The notes below the pieces were generated by a model that did not search any database, was not told the DNA's origin, and worked only from the letters and a program-made list of their open reading frames with translations. Positions 36,490-48,100 of a stretch of 64,000 nt of DNA are shown piece by piece (within the stretch, counting starts at the first letter, position 1; each line of letters opens with the position of its first letter). The stretch spans positions 4,350,001-4,414,000 of the forward strand of contig NW_027118693.1 in the NCBI RefSeq assembly GCF_036417845.1, in the 5' to 3' direction. The DNA is from Apteryx mantelli. Its lineage: Eukaryota > Chordata > Aves > Apterygiformes > Apterygidae. A program made the position numbers and the translations under genes.

Positions 36490-37920
36490 TGCACAGGTAT
36501 TCTCTCTTCTGCAGCAGATGCTCAAGAAACTGGAATGGCCTCTGAGGAGGTCGCAGTGCTGGGGGCCGCCTTTACTTGGGAGTGATGAATCCAGGTTTCT
36601 TTACCTGCAACCTTAAGAGCAGAATAAGGGCACAATAACACCTGTACAGGGCCCTCCCAGTTTGGTTGTAAATGGTTTTGGCTTTACGAGTTTTTACAAT
36701 ACCATAATCTCCCAGTCAGTATGGATGGAGGTAATCTCCTAAAGGCAGAGGTTGGGTAATTACAGCTGTATATCTCTTATTCTTGAAACTATTCTGCAGA
36801 CACATAACGTATTGGGTAACAGCTTCATCTCCTGCCAAAAGGCAGGTATGTGCTGGCACAAAAGTTCCTGGCATCCTACCTGGTCTGCCAAACAAAATTT
36901 CAAAGGGGTCAACCCATGGCTTGGGCCCAGGCATCGCCTTAATTCCCGTAACGCTAATGGCAATGCTTCTGTCCCCTTCCACTGAGTCTCCCTGCAAATT
37001 TTGGCTAACTTCATTTTTAGTATACGATTCATCCTTTCTACCTGCCCTGAGGATTGAGGATGATAAGGTGTACGTAGTCTTCTCTGAATTTCCAGTGTTT
37101 CATATATTGCTTTTAGTATTTCAGCAGTAAAATGAGCTCCTTTATCAGAATCTATTTCCTCCGGTACCCCAAAGTGTGGTATGATATCTTTCAGTAAGGC
37201 TTTTACTACCGCTTGGGCTGTAGCCTTTCTGAATGGGAATGCTTCCACCCAACGGGATAATTGTTCAACTATGACTAACAGATGTTTCTGTCCTTCTTTC
37301 AGGGTCATGTCTGCAAAGTCTGTTTGTAATTTTTGAAACGGCATCCAAGCCTAACGACGCCCTCCTTTTATTTTAGCTTCTAGCTTTGATTTAGTGTTGT
37401 ATTCCATGCATACTAAACACTTTTTCGTTATTTGTAAAATTGTTTGAGTCAAACCTGGTGCTGCCCATGAGTGGGAAATGTCGTTGTCTAAATACAACAT
37501 CCCCCCGTGCATCTGTCCATGGAGTTCTCTTACTAGTGTTATCAACATGATCTTAGGGAGCAACGGTTTTCCCTGCAAAAAACATATCCCCTTTTTTTGC
37601 TCTGCTCCCAAACGCTTCCATCCTTCTACCTCTTCCTTAGGTGTTGCTTGGTGTTCTTCCTCCAGTTCTTCTATAGTTTCAGTCATTACCATTTCTTCTC
37701 GTGGCCCGAGTTTGGTAGGCAGTGGTTGTAGGGCAGCTGCTTTTGCTGTGGCATCAGCAAGGTTATTTCCCTTAGTTATATCCAAGTGTCTCGTTGGTGA
37801 GCCCTCTGATACAGGATTGCTAACTGCAGAGATTTTTCCAAAGCCCTTAATAACTCTACAATCTGATCTTGGAGGGCTACTTGATGTCCTGCCACGGTCA
37901 AAACCCCTTTTTCTCTCCAA
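36490..37920 (-). pseudogene. pol integrase region of the class I provirus
   Basis: Integrase in broken frames. The HHCC zinc region lies at about 37560-37400 (LVRELHGQMHGG, then KKCLVCMEYN). The catalytic core is in the open frame 37344-36760, with Asp9 in QTDFADMT, Asp67 in DSDKGAHFT and Glu103 in GQVERMNR, again D,D35E. The C-terminal domain (about 36740-36550) survives only across stops. Just upstream, HLDITKGNNLADATAKAAA is the end of RNase H. The fold resembles murine-leukaemia-type integrase. Confidence 0.85.
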
Positions 37921-38478
37921 ATTATTCCCGTTGCAAATATCACTCCCAAAGCGTATTTGGAGTCCATATAGATATTAGCAGTCTTACTCATGGCTATAAT
38001 ACATGCTCGGGTTAAGGCTATCAATTCCACCACCTGAGCCCCAAAATGTCCTGGAAGGGATCCCGCTTCCAGCACTATATATACATTGCGTAGTTACTGC
38101 ATACCCAGCAACCCTTCGACCCTTTTCATAGTATGATGATCCATCACAGAACAATATTAAATCCGGATTGTGCAGGGGCTCTTCTTCCACAGTAGGCAGA
38201 ACAGTCAGCCTCAAATCTATTGTTTCCAAGCAATTGTGAAATAATTTTTCCTTAGCTTGCAGTATTTCTGGTAACAGAGTAGCTGGGTTTAGCGTATCAC
38301 ACTGTTCTAACGTTACATTTGGTTCAGTGAGCAAAACTAGCTCATACTGATAAGCTATCGCATGCCAGCGCCGGGCAGTTTTGTGAGCTAGCACACTGCT
38401 TGTGATTCCCTTTCGTTCATTCAGATATAACACAAAGGGCTTACCAGAGTCTGGCAAAGCTAGAGCGGGAGCTTCCAT
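37776..38478 (-). pseudogene. pol RNase H and connection region of the class I provirus
   Basis: RNase H degrades the RNA of the RNA/DNA hybrid during reverse transcription. ILFCDGSSYYEKG (about 38160-38120) holds the first catalytic Asp, and ANIYMDSKYAL (about 37980-37950) holds another. A frameshift near 38075 splits the domain. The preceding stretch with LNERKGITSSVLAHK is the connection subdomain typical of gammaretroviral pol. Confidence 0.8.
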
Positions 38479-39330
38479 AACTTCCTGCTTTAACTCTTAA
38501 ATGCTTTTTCCACCTCTGGAGTCCACACCATTAAATCTGGTTCACTATCCTTAGTTAACTGTGTTAATACCTTTGCTTTTTCACTAAATCCGGGTATCCA
38601 ATACCTATTAAATCCTATTGCACCTAAAAAGGCCCTAACCTGCCTTTTCATCTGAAGGACTAGTATTTCCTGGCTTGCTTGTATTCACTCCAATGAGATC
38701 AATCTCTCTCCTGACCGAATTATCATTCCCAAATAATTAACTTGTTGCTGGCACAACTGCCTTTTGGCAAGGGAGACTTTATGTACCTTTTCTGCTGGGG
38801 CACACAACAATGTTTTACTATCTGGCTAACAAACATCACAATCAGTACTCGCAATCAACAAGTCATCTATATATTGTATCAGTTTAGGGATGGTTTTTGA
38901 CAGCATAATCATTTGTAAATCTCTTTTCAATATTCTCGAAAACAGTGTGGAAGAATCCATGAATCCTTGTGGCAGTCTGGTCCATGCACACTGCTGTGCT
39001 TTCCAAGTAAAGGCAAAGAGGAACTGTGACTCTTCATGGACTGGTATAGTAAAGAAAGCTGCCGTTAGATCCACAACAGTAAAACAGCTTGCATCTGAGG
39101 GAATTTCCGTAAGGACTTGGATCAGATCAGGGACCACAGGGTGTGGTAGATCCACTATTTTATTAATTGCTTGCAAATCTTGTACAAAGCGGTATACCAG
39201 TTCCCCATTTGGGTCCAGTTTTGGTTTCTTCACAGGCAATACAGGGGTATTACAAGGGGAAGTACATTGTACTATAATTCCATTCTTAATCAAATCAGCA
39301 ATCACAGGCTCAAATCCCTGTTCAGCCTCC
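38479..39330 (-). pseudogene. pol reverse transcriptase of the class I provirus
   Basis: RNA/DNA-dependent DNA polymerase. The open frame 39305-38826 (159 codons) contains TSPCNTPVLPVKK, YRFVQDLQAINKIV, the first catalytic Asp79 (FTVVDLTAAFF), LPQGF, and YIDD at residues 145-148, the catalytic YxDD box. Thumb sequence continues to 38479 across stops. The N-terminal fingers are lost because of a deletion that joins RT to gag near 39330-39345. Confidence 0.88.
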
Positions 39331-40170
39331 CAGGAAAGGCGGGTGCTGTTTTACACCCATTCCTGCTCTTCTGGTCCCTCTTCCTCTTTGACCTCATCCA
39401 CTCACATTTATTCCCTTTCCTTTCATCTTTGGAATTCCTCCCAGCACTGCTGCCAACATACTCACTTCCTCCCGCTTTCGCCTTTCCTTCTCCTTCCTTT
39501 CTTTTGCTGATCTTCCATCGTATATGAAAGTTGATAACGATAGTATCGTCTGTAAATTCTCTCCCCGCCACCCGGGAGCATGTTTTCTGAAATACTCATG
39601 GATAGCTGGTGCTGCTTGCTGGACCAATACGCTCACTGCCAGCTTTTCATTAACATTTTCCACAGACATCCCTCCATAGCATAAGAGCATAGTTTGCCGC
39701 AAGCAGACTGTTTCAAAAATTGAGTGTTCCTCAGACTTTTGCTAACGCTAGTACCTTTTCTGAGATAACACCCATTTGCCCGGCAGTTCTTATAGCTAAA
39801 ACCAGATTTTGGCATGCCATTTCACATGCTGCCCAATCATTTGTATTATTATAATCCCAATTTGGATCTACTCGTCAACGTTGTCGGTTTCTATCTCAGT
39901 CTGCCAATTGCCTATCCTTTTCCCAATATCCGTTCTCTATCCCCTGGCTAAAATATCTGTTGTAACAATACTTGAACATCCCCCTAACAAATGGGATGTC
40001 CCTTTACTATTGCAGAAAAAGGTCGAGCTGCCTTCTCTGGGTCCTCCCACACCCAGGGCATTTGCTGTGCCCATTGAAGTAGATCTCCGGGAGCTTGCGG
40101 CCGATAAACATAGGCATGCAAGACCAGTGCCAGTGCTCACCAGATGGGAACCTCGCTGTATTCTGTCTGG
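39331..40170 (-). pseudogene. gag capsid remnants of the class I provirus
   Basis: Minus-strand frames show a capsid N-terminal-like piece (EDPEKAARPFSAIVKG, about 40050-40000), further capsid (ACEMACQNLVLAIRTAGQMG, about 39830-39770) and the capsid C-terminal part with AVSVLVQQAAPAIHEYF. The latter ends in a long charged Lys/Glu/Arg helix and MLAAVLGG (about 39500-39430), like the gammaretroviral capsid assembly helix. Nucleocapsid and protease should follow but are absent. No matrix myristoylation start was found. Confidence 0.7.
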
Positions 40171-40179
40171 GGTGCCAAA

Positions 40180-40300
40180 CAGATAAAATAATCTGTTCTG
40201 TTTTGTTTGCTCTTGGGTACTGGTAATGAGCAGCAGGAGTCGTATTTCTAAGTTTTTAAGTATTATTGCTGGCAATAAGATCCTTCTTGTGCTCTCAGGC
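40180..40300 (-). repeat. truncated 5' LTR of the class I provirus
   Basis: GGTAATGAGCAGCAGGAGTC is shared with 35221-35240, and the similarity extends over about 110 bases through GCAATAAG. This is the U5-proximal end of the LTR. The U3 part is missing, and satellite-like sequence begins by 40351. A primer-binding site could not be assigned confidently. Confidence 0.7.
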
Positions 40301-40350
40301 AGGTACTGAGAAAACGGGATTTCCAACGAAGCTGTAAAACCTTCTGCCTG

Positions 40351-40544
40351 CTATGGGCCAATCAGATGCGGAGACAAAAGTGAACTCACATCCGCATGGA
40401 AACCATGTGCTTCCTGCTAGCCTATAAGGTACAGGGGCACAAAGACCTCAAATAGACAAAGAGGAGACATGAACATACTGGGAGACTATGTGGTGCTGAG
40501 GAAGAAGTAAACTGACCGGTAAATCAAGCAACAATGTGCCCAGA
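40351..40544 (+). repeat. decayed left-edge monomers of the satellite
   Basis: Three diverged monomers begin at about 40351, 40416 and 40481, each 65 bases apart and in phase with the core array that starts at about 40545. CTAGCCTATAAGGTACAGGG at 40416 is the clearest match. The last one carries CAACAATGTGCCCAG, a variant also found at the right edge. Confidence 0.8.
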
Positions 40545-42132
40545 ACTGGCCTATCAGGCACTGAGCCACAAGTGACCTCACAACCACAAACTGCACCCAC
40601 AGCACCAGCACTGGCCTATCAGGCACTCAGCCACAAGGGACATCACAAACACAAACTGCACCCACAGCACCAGCACTGGCCTATCAGGCACTCAGCCACA
40701 AGTGACCTCACAACCACAAACTGCACCCACAGAACCAGCACTGGCCTGTCAGGCACTGAGCCACAAGTAACATCACAACCACAAACTGCAGCCATGTGAC
40801 CAGCACGGGCCTATGAGGCACTGAGCCACAAGTGACATCACAACCAAAAATCGCACCCACAGCACCAGCACTGGCCTATCAGGCACTCAGCCACAAGGGA
40901 CATCACAACCACAAACTGCACCCACAGCACCAGCACTGGCCTATCAGGCACTCAGCCACAACTGACTTCACAATCACAAACTGCAGCCACAGGACAAGCA
41001 CTGGCCTATCAGGCACTGAGACACAAGTGACACCACAAACACAAACTGCACCCACAGCACCAGCACTGGCCTATCAGGCACTGACCCACAAGTGACATCA
41101 CAAACACAAACTGCAGCGAAATCCCCAGCACTGGCCTATCAGGCACTGAGCCACAAGTGACATCACAACCACAAACTGCACCCACAGCACCAGCACTGGC
41201 CTATCAGGCACTCAGCCACAACTGACCTCACAATCACAAACTGCAGCCACAGGACAAGCACTGGCCTATCAGGCACTGAGCCACAACTGACCTCACAATC
41301 ACAAACTGCAGCCACAGGACAAGCACTGGCCTATCAGGCACTGAGCCACAAGTGACCTCACAACCACAAACTGCACCCACAGCACCAGCACTGGCCTATC
41401 AGGCACTCAGCCACAAGGGACATCACAAACACAAACTGCACCCACAGCACCAGCACTGGCCTATCAGGCACTCAGCCACAAGTGACCTCACAACCACAAA
41501 CTGCACCCACAGAACCAGCACTGGCCTGTCAGGCACTGAGCCACAAGTAACATCACAACCACAAACTGCAGCCATGTGACCAGCACGGGCCTATGAGGCA
41601 CTGAGCCACAAGTGACATCACAACCAAAAATCGCACCCACAGCACCAGCACTGGCCTATCAGGCACTCAGCCACAAGGGACATCACAACCACAAACTGCA
41701 CCCACAGCACCAGCACTGGCCTATCAGGCACTCAGCCACAACTGACTTCACAATCACAAACTGCAGCCACAGGACAAGCACTGGCCTATCAGGCACTGAG
41801 ACACAAGTGACACCACAAACACAAACTGCACCCACAGCACCAGCACTGGCCTATCAGGCACTGACCCACAAGTGACATCACAAACACAAACTGCAGCGAA
41901 ATCCCCAGCACTGGCCTATCAGGCACTGAGCCACAAGTGACATCACAACCACAAACTGCACCCACAGCACCAGCACTGGCCTATCAGGCACTCAGCCACA
42001 ACTGACCTCACAATCACAAACTGCAGCCACAGGACAAGCACTGGCCTATCAGGCACTGAGCCACAACTGACCTCACAATCACAAACTGCAGCCACAGGAC
42101 AAGCACTGGCCTATCAGGCACTGAGCCACAAG
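40545..42132 (+). repeat. 780-bp (12-monomer) tandem duplication in the array
   Basis: 40561-41340 and 41341-42120 were identical in a line-by-line comparison, including rare variants such as GAACCAGCACTGGCCTGTCA and CAAAAATCGCACC. The identity begins at about 40545 and ends at about 42132. Confidence 0.95.
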
Positions 42133-45100
42133 GGACATCACAACCAAAAATTGCACCCACAGCACCAGCACTGGCCTATCAGGCACTCAGCCACAAGGGA
42201 CATCACAAACACAAACTGCACCCACAGCACCAGCACTGGCCTATCAGGCACTCAGCCACAAGTGACCTCACAACCACAAACTACAGACACGTGTCCAACA
42301 GTGGCCTATCAGGCACTGAGCAACAAGTCACATCAGAAAAACAAACAGCACACATGTGACCAGCACGAGCCTATCAGGCACTGAGCCACAAGTGACCTCA
42401 CAACCACGAACTGAAGCCATGTGACCAGCACTGGCCTATAAGGCACTGAGTTACAAGTGACCTCACAACCACAAACTCCACCCACAGCACCAGCACTGGC
42501 CTATCAGGCACTGAGCCACAAGCGACATCACAAACACAAACTCCACCCACAGGACCAGCACTGGCCTATCAGGCACTCAGCCACAAGGGACATCACAAAC
42601 ACAAACTGCAGTAAAATGGACCAGAACTGCCCTATCAGGCACTGAGCCACAAGAGACCTCACAAACACAAACTCCACCCACAGGATCAGCACTAGCCTAT
42701 CAGGTATTGAGACACAAGTGACATCAAAACCACAAACTGCACCCACATCAGCAACACTAGCCTATCAGGCATTGAGCCAAAAGTGACATCACAAACAAAA
42801 ACTGCACACATGTGACCAGCACGGGCCTATCAGGCACTCAGCCACAAGGGACATCACAAACAAAAACTGCACCCACAGCACCAGCACTGGCCTATCAGGT
42901 ACTGAGACACAAGCGACATCACAAACACAAACTCCACCCACAGTACCAGCACTGGCCTATCAGGCACTCAGCCACAAGTCACATCACAACCACAAACTGC
43001 ACCCACAGCACCAGCACTGGCCTATCAGGCACTGAGCCACAAGTGACATCACAAACACAAACTCCACCCACAGCACCAGCACTGGCCTATCAGGCACTGA
43101 GCCACAAGTGACATCACAACCACAAACTGCAGCCACACCACCAGCACTGGTCTATCAGGCACTGAGCCACAAGTGACATCGCAAACAAAAACTGCACCCA
43201 CAGCACCAGCACTGGCCTATCAGGCACTCAGCCACAAGTGACATCAGAAACACAAACTCCACCCACATCACCAGCACTGGCCTATCAGGCACTCAGCCAC
43301 AAGTCACATCACAAACACAATCTCCACCCACAGCACCAGCACTGGCCTATCAGGCACTGAGCTACAAGTGACCTCACAAGCACAAACTGTACCCACAGCA
43401 CCAGCACTGGCCTATCAGGCACTGACCGACAAGTGACATCACAACCACAAACTGCACCCACAGCACCAGCACTGGCCTATCAGGCACTGACCCACAAGTG
43501 ACATCACAAAGGCAAACTCCAACCACAGCACCAGCACTGGCCTATCAAGCACTGAGTCACAAGTGATATCACAAGCACAAACTGCACCCACAGGACCAGC
43601 ACTGGCCTATCAGGCACTGACCCACAAGTGACATCACAAACACAAACTGCACCCACATCACCAGCACTGGCCTATCAGGCACTCAGCCACAGGTGACATT
43701 ACAACTACAAATTGTAGCCACAGGACCAGCACTGGCCTATCAGGCTTGAGCCACAAGTGACATCACAAACACAAACTGCACCCACATCACCAGCACTGGC
43801 CTATCAGGCACTCAGCCACAAGTGACATCACAACCACAAACTCCACCCACAGCACCAGCACTGGCCTATCAGGCACTGAGCCACAAGTGACCTCACAACC
43901 ACAAACTGCACCCACAGCACCAGCACTGGCCTATCAGGCACTGAGCCACAACTGACCTCACAAACACAATCTCCACCCACAGCACCAGCACTGGCCTATC
44001 AGGCACTCAGCCACAAGTGACATCGCAAACACAAACTGCACCCACAGGACCAGCACTGGCCTATCAGGCACTGAGCCACAAGTGACCTCACAACCACAAA
44101 CTGCACACACAGCACCAGCACTGGCCTATCAGGCACTCAGCCACAAGTGACAGCACAAACACAAACTGCAGCCACACCACCAGCACTGCCCTATCAGGCA
44201 CTCAGCCACAAGTGACATCACAAACACAAACTGCACCCACATCACCAGCACTGGCCTATCAGGCACTCAGCCACAAGTGACCTCACAACCATAACCTGCA
44301 CCCACAGCACCAGCACTGGCCTATCAGGCACTGAGCCACAAGTGACCTCACAGCCACAAACTGTACCCACATCACCAGCACTGGCCTATCAGGCAGTCAG
44401 CCACAAGTGACATCACAACCACAAACCCCACCCACAGGTCGAGCACTGGCCTATCAGGCACTCAGCCACAAGTGACATCACAAACACAAACTCCCCTGAC
44501 ATCACCAGCACTGGCCTATCAGGCACTGAGCCACAAGTGACCTCACAACCACAAACTGCACCCACAGCACCAGCACTGGCCTATCAGGCACTCAGCCACA
44601 AGTGACATCGCAAACACAAACTGCACCCACAGGACCAGCACTGGCCTATCAGGCACTGAGCCACAAGTGACCTCACAACCACAAATTCCACCCACAGCAC
44701 CAGCACTGGCCTATCAGGCACTCAACCACAAGTGACATCACAAACACAAACTCCACCCACAGCACCAGCACTGGCCTATCAGGCACTGAGCCACAAGTGA
44801 CATCACAACCACAAATTCCACCCACAGCACCAGCACTGGCCTATCAGGCACTGACCCACAAGTGACCCCACAACCACAAACTGCACCCACAGCACCAGCA
44901 CTGGCCTATCAGGCACTGAGCCACAAGTGACATCACAAACACAAATTCCACCCACAGCACCAGCACTGGCCTATAAGGCACTGAGCCACAAGTGACCTCA
45001 CAACCACAAACTGCACCCACAGCACCAGCACTGGCCTATCAGGCACTCAGCCACAAGTGACATTACAACTACAAATTGTAGCCACAGGACCAGCACTGGC

Positions 45101-48100
45101 CTATCAGGCACTCAGCCACAAGTGACATCGCAAACACAAACTGCACCCACAGGACCAGCACTGGCCTATCAGGCACTGAGCCACAAGTGACCTCACAACC
45201 ACAAATTCCACCCACAGCACCAGCACTGGCCTATCAGGCACTCAACCACAAGTGACATCACAAACACAAACTCCACCCACAGCACCAGCACTGGCCTATC
45301 AGGCACTGAGTCACAAGTGACATCACAAACACAAACTGCACCCACATCACCAGCACTGGCCTATCAGGCACTGACCCACAAGTGACATCACAAACACAAA
45401 CTGCACCCACAGCACCAGCACTGGCCTATCAGGCACTCAGCCACAAGTGACATCACAACCACAAATTCCACCCACAGCACCAGCACTGGCCTATAAGGCA
45501 CTGAGCCACAAGTGACCTCACAACCACAAACTGCACCCACAGCACCAGCACTGGCCTATCAGGCACTGAGTCACAAGTGACATCACAAGCACAAACCCCA
45601 CCCACATCACCAGCACTGGCCTATCAGGCACTGAGACACAAGTGACCTCACAAACACAAACTGCACCCACAGCACCAGCACTGGCCTATCAGGCACTCAG
45701 CCACAAGTGACATCACAACCACAAACTGCACACACAGCACCAGCACTGGCCTATCAGGCACTCAGCCACAAGTGACAGCACAAACACAAACTGCACCCAC
45801 ATGACCAGCACTGGCCTATCAGGCACTCAGCCACAAGTGACCTCACAACCATAACCTGCACCCACAGCACCAGCACTGGCCTATCAGGCACTGAGCCACA
45901 AGTGACATCACAGCCACAAACTGTACCCACAGCACCAGCACTGGCCTATCAGGCACTCAGCCACAAGTGACATCACAAACACAAACCCCACCCACAGGAC
46001 CAGCACTGGCCTATCAGGCACTGACCCACAAGTGACATCACAAAGGCAAACTCCACCCACAGCACCAGCACTGGCCTATCAAGCACTGAGTCACAAGTGA
46101 TATCACAAGCACAAACTGCACCCACAGCACCAGCACTGGCCTATCAGGCATTCAGCCACAAGTGACATCACAAACACAAACTCCACCCACAGGACCAACA
46201 CTGGCCTATCAGGCACTGACCCACAAGTGAAACCACAACCACAAACTGCACCCACAGCACCAGCACTGGCCTATCAGACACTGAGCCACAAGTGACATCA
46301 TAAACACAAATAGCACGCACATCACCAGCACTGGCCTATCAGGCACTGAGCCACAAGTGACCTCACAACCATAACCTGCACCCACAGCACCAGCACTGGC
46401 CTATCAGGCACTCAGCCACAAGTGACATCACAAACACAAATTCCACCAACATCACCAGCACTGGCCTATCAGGCACTCAGCCACTAGTAACATCACAAAC
46501 ACAAACGCAACCCACAGCACCAGCACTGGCCTATCAGGCACTGAGCCACAAGTGACATCACAAACACAAACTCCACCCACAGCACCAGCACTGGCCTATC
46601 AGGCACTGAGACACAAGTGACATCACAACCACAAACTGCAGTCAGATGGACCAGAACTGGCCTATCAGGCACTCAGCCACAAGTGACATCACAAACACAA
46701 ACTCCACCCACAGCACCAGCACTGGCCTATCAGGCACTGACCCACAAGTGACATCACAAACACAATCTCCACCCACAGGACCAGCACTGGCCTATCAGGC
46801 ACTCAGCCACAAGTGACATCACAAAGGCAAACTCCACCCACAGCACCAGCACTGGCCTATCAAGCACTGAGTCACAAGTGATATCACAAGCACAAACTGC
46901 ACCCACATCACCAGCACTGGCCTATCAGGCATTCAGCCACAAGTGACATCACAACCACAAACTCCACCCACAGGACCAACACTGGCCTATCAGGCACTGA
47001 CCCACAAGTGAAACCACAACCACAAACTGCACCCACAGCACCAGCACTGGCCTATCAGGCACTGAGCCACAAGTGACATCACAAACACAAACTCCACCCA
47101 CAGCACCAGCACTGGCCTATCAGGCACTGAGACACAAGTGACATCACAACCACAAACTGCAGTCAGATGGACCAGAACTGGCCTATCAGGCACTCAGCCA
47201 CAAGTGACATCACAAACACAAACTGCACCCACAGCACCAGCACTGGCCTATCAGGCACTCAGCCACAAGTGACATCACAACCACAAACTGCACCCACAGC
47301 ACCAGCACTGGCCTATCAGGCACTCAGCCACAAGGGACATCACAACTACAAATTGTAGCCACAGGACCAGCACTGGCCTATCAGGCACTGACCCACAAGT
47401 GACCTCACAAAGGCAAACTCCACCCACAGCACCAGCACTGGCCTATCAAGCACTGAGTCACAAGTGATATCACAAGCACAAACTGCACCCACAGGACCAG
47501 CACTGGCCTATCAGGCATTCAGCCACAAGTGACATCACAAACACAAACTCCACCCACAGGACCAACACTGGCCTATCAGGCACTGACCCACAAGTGAAAC
47601 CACAACCACAAACTGCACCCACAGCACCAGCACTGGCCTATCAGACACTGAGCCACAAGTGACATCATAAACACAAATAGCACGCACATCACCAGCACTG
47701 GCCTATCAGGCACTGAGCCACAAGTGACCTCACAACCATAACCTGCACCCACAGCACCAGCACTGGCCTATCAGGCACTCAGCCACAAGTGACATCACAA
47801 ACACAAATTCCACCAACATCACCAGCACTGGCCTATCAGGCACTCAGCCACTAGTAACATCACAAACACAAACGCAACCCACAGCACCAGCACTGGCCTA
47901 TCAGGCACTCAGCCACAACTGACATCACAAACACAAACTCCACCCACAGCACCAGCACTGGCCTATCAGGCACTGAGACACAAGTGACATCACAACCACA
48001 AACTGCAGTCAGATGGACCAGAACTGGCCTATCAGGCACTCAGCCACAAGTGACATCACAAACACAAACTCCACCCACATCACCAGCACTGGCCTATCAG

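Larger units (their letters stand above)
35192..40300 (-). mobile_element. gammaretrovirus-like (class I) provirus remnant
   Basis: Minus-strand provirus. From high to low coordinate it holds a truncated 5' LTR, gag capsid pieces, reverse transcriptase, RNase H, integrase, env remnants, a polypurine tract and a complete 3' LTR. The gag assembly helix, RNase H and integrase types and the env transmembrane tail point to a gammaretrovirus-like (class I) element. Nucleocapsid, protease and the start of reverse transcriptase are deleted, and most of env is missing. Many stops and frameshifts make it defective. The two LTR remnants are clearly diverged, implying an old insertion. Confidence 0.85.
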
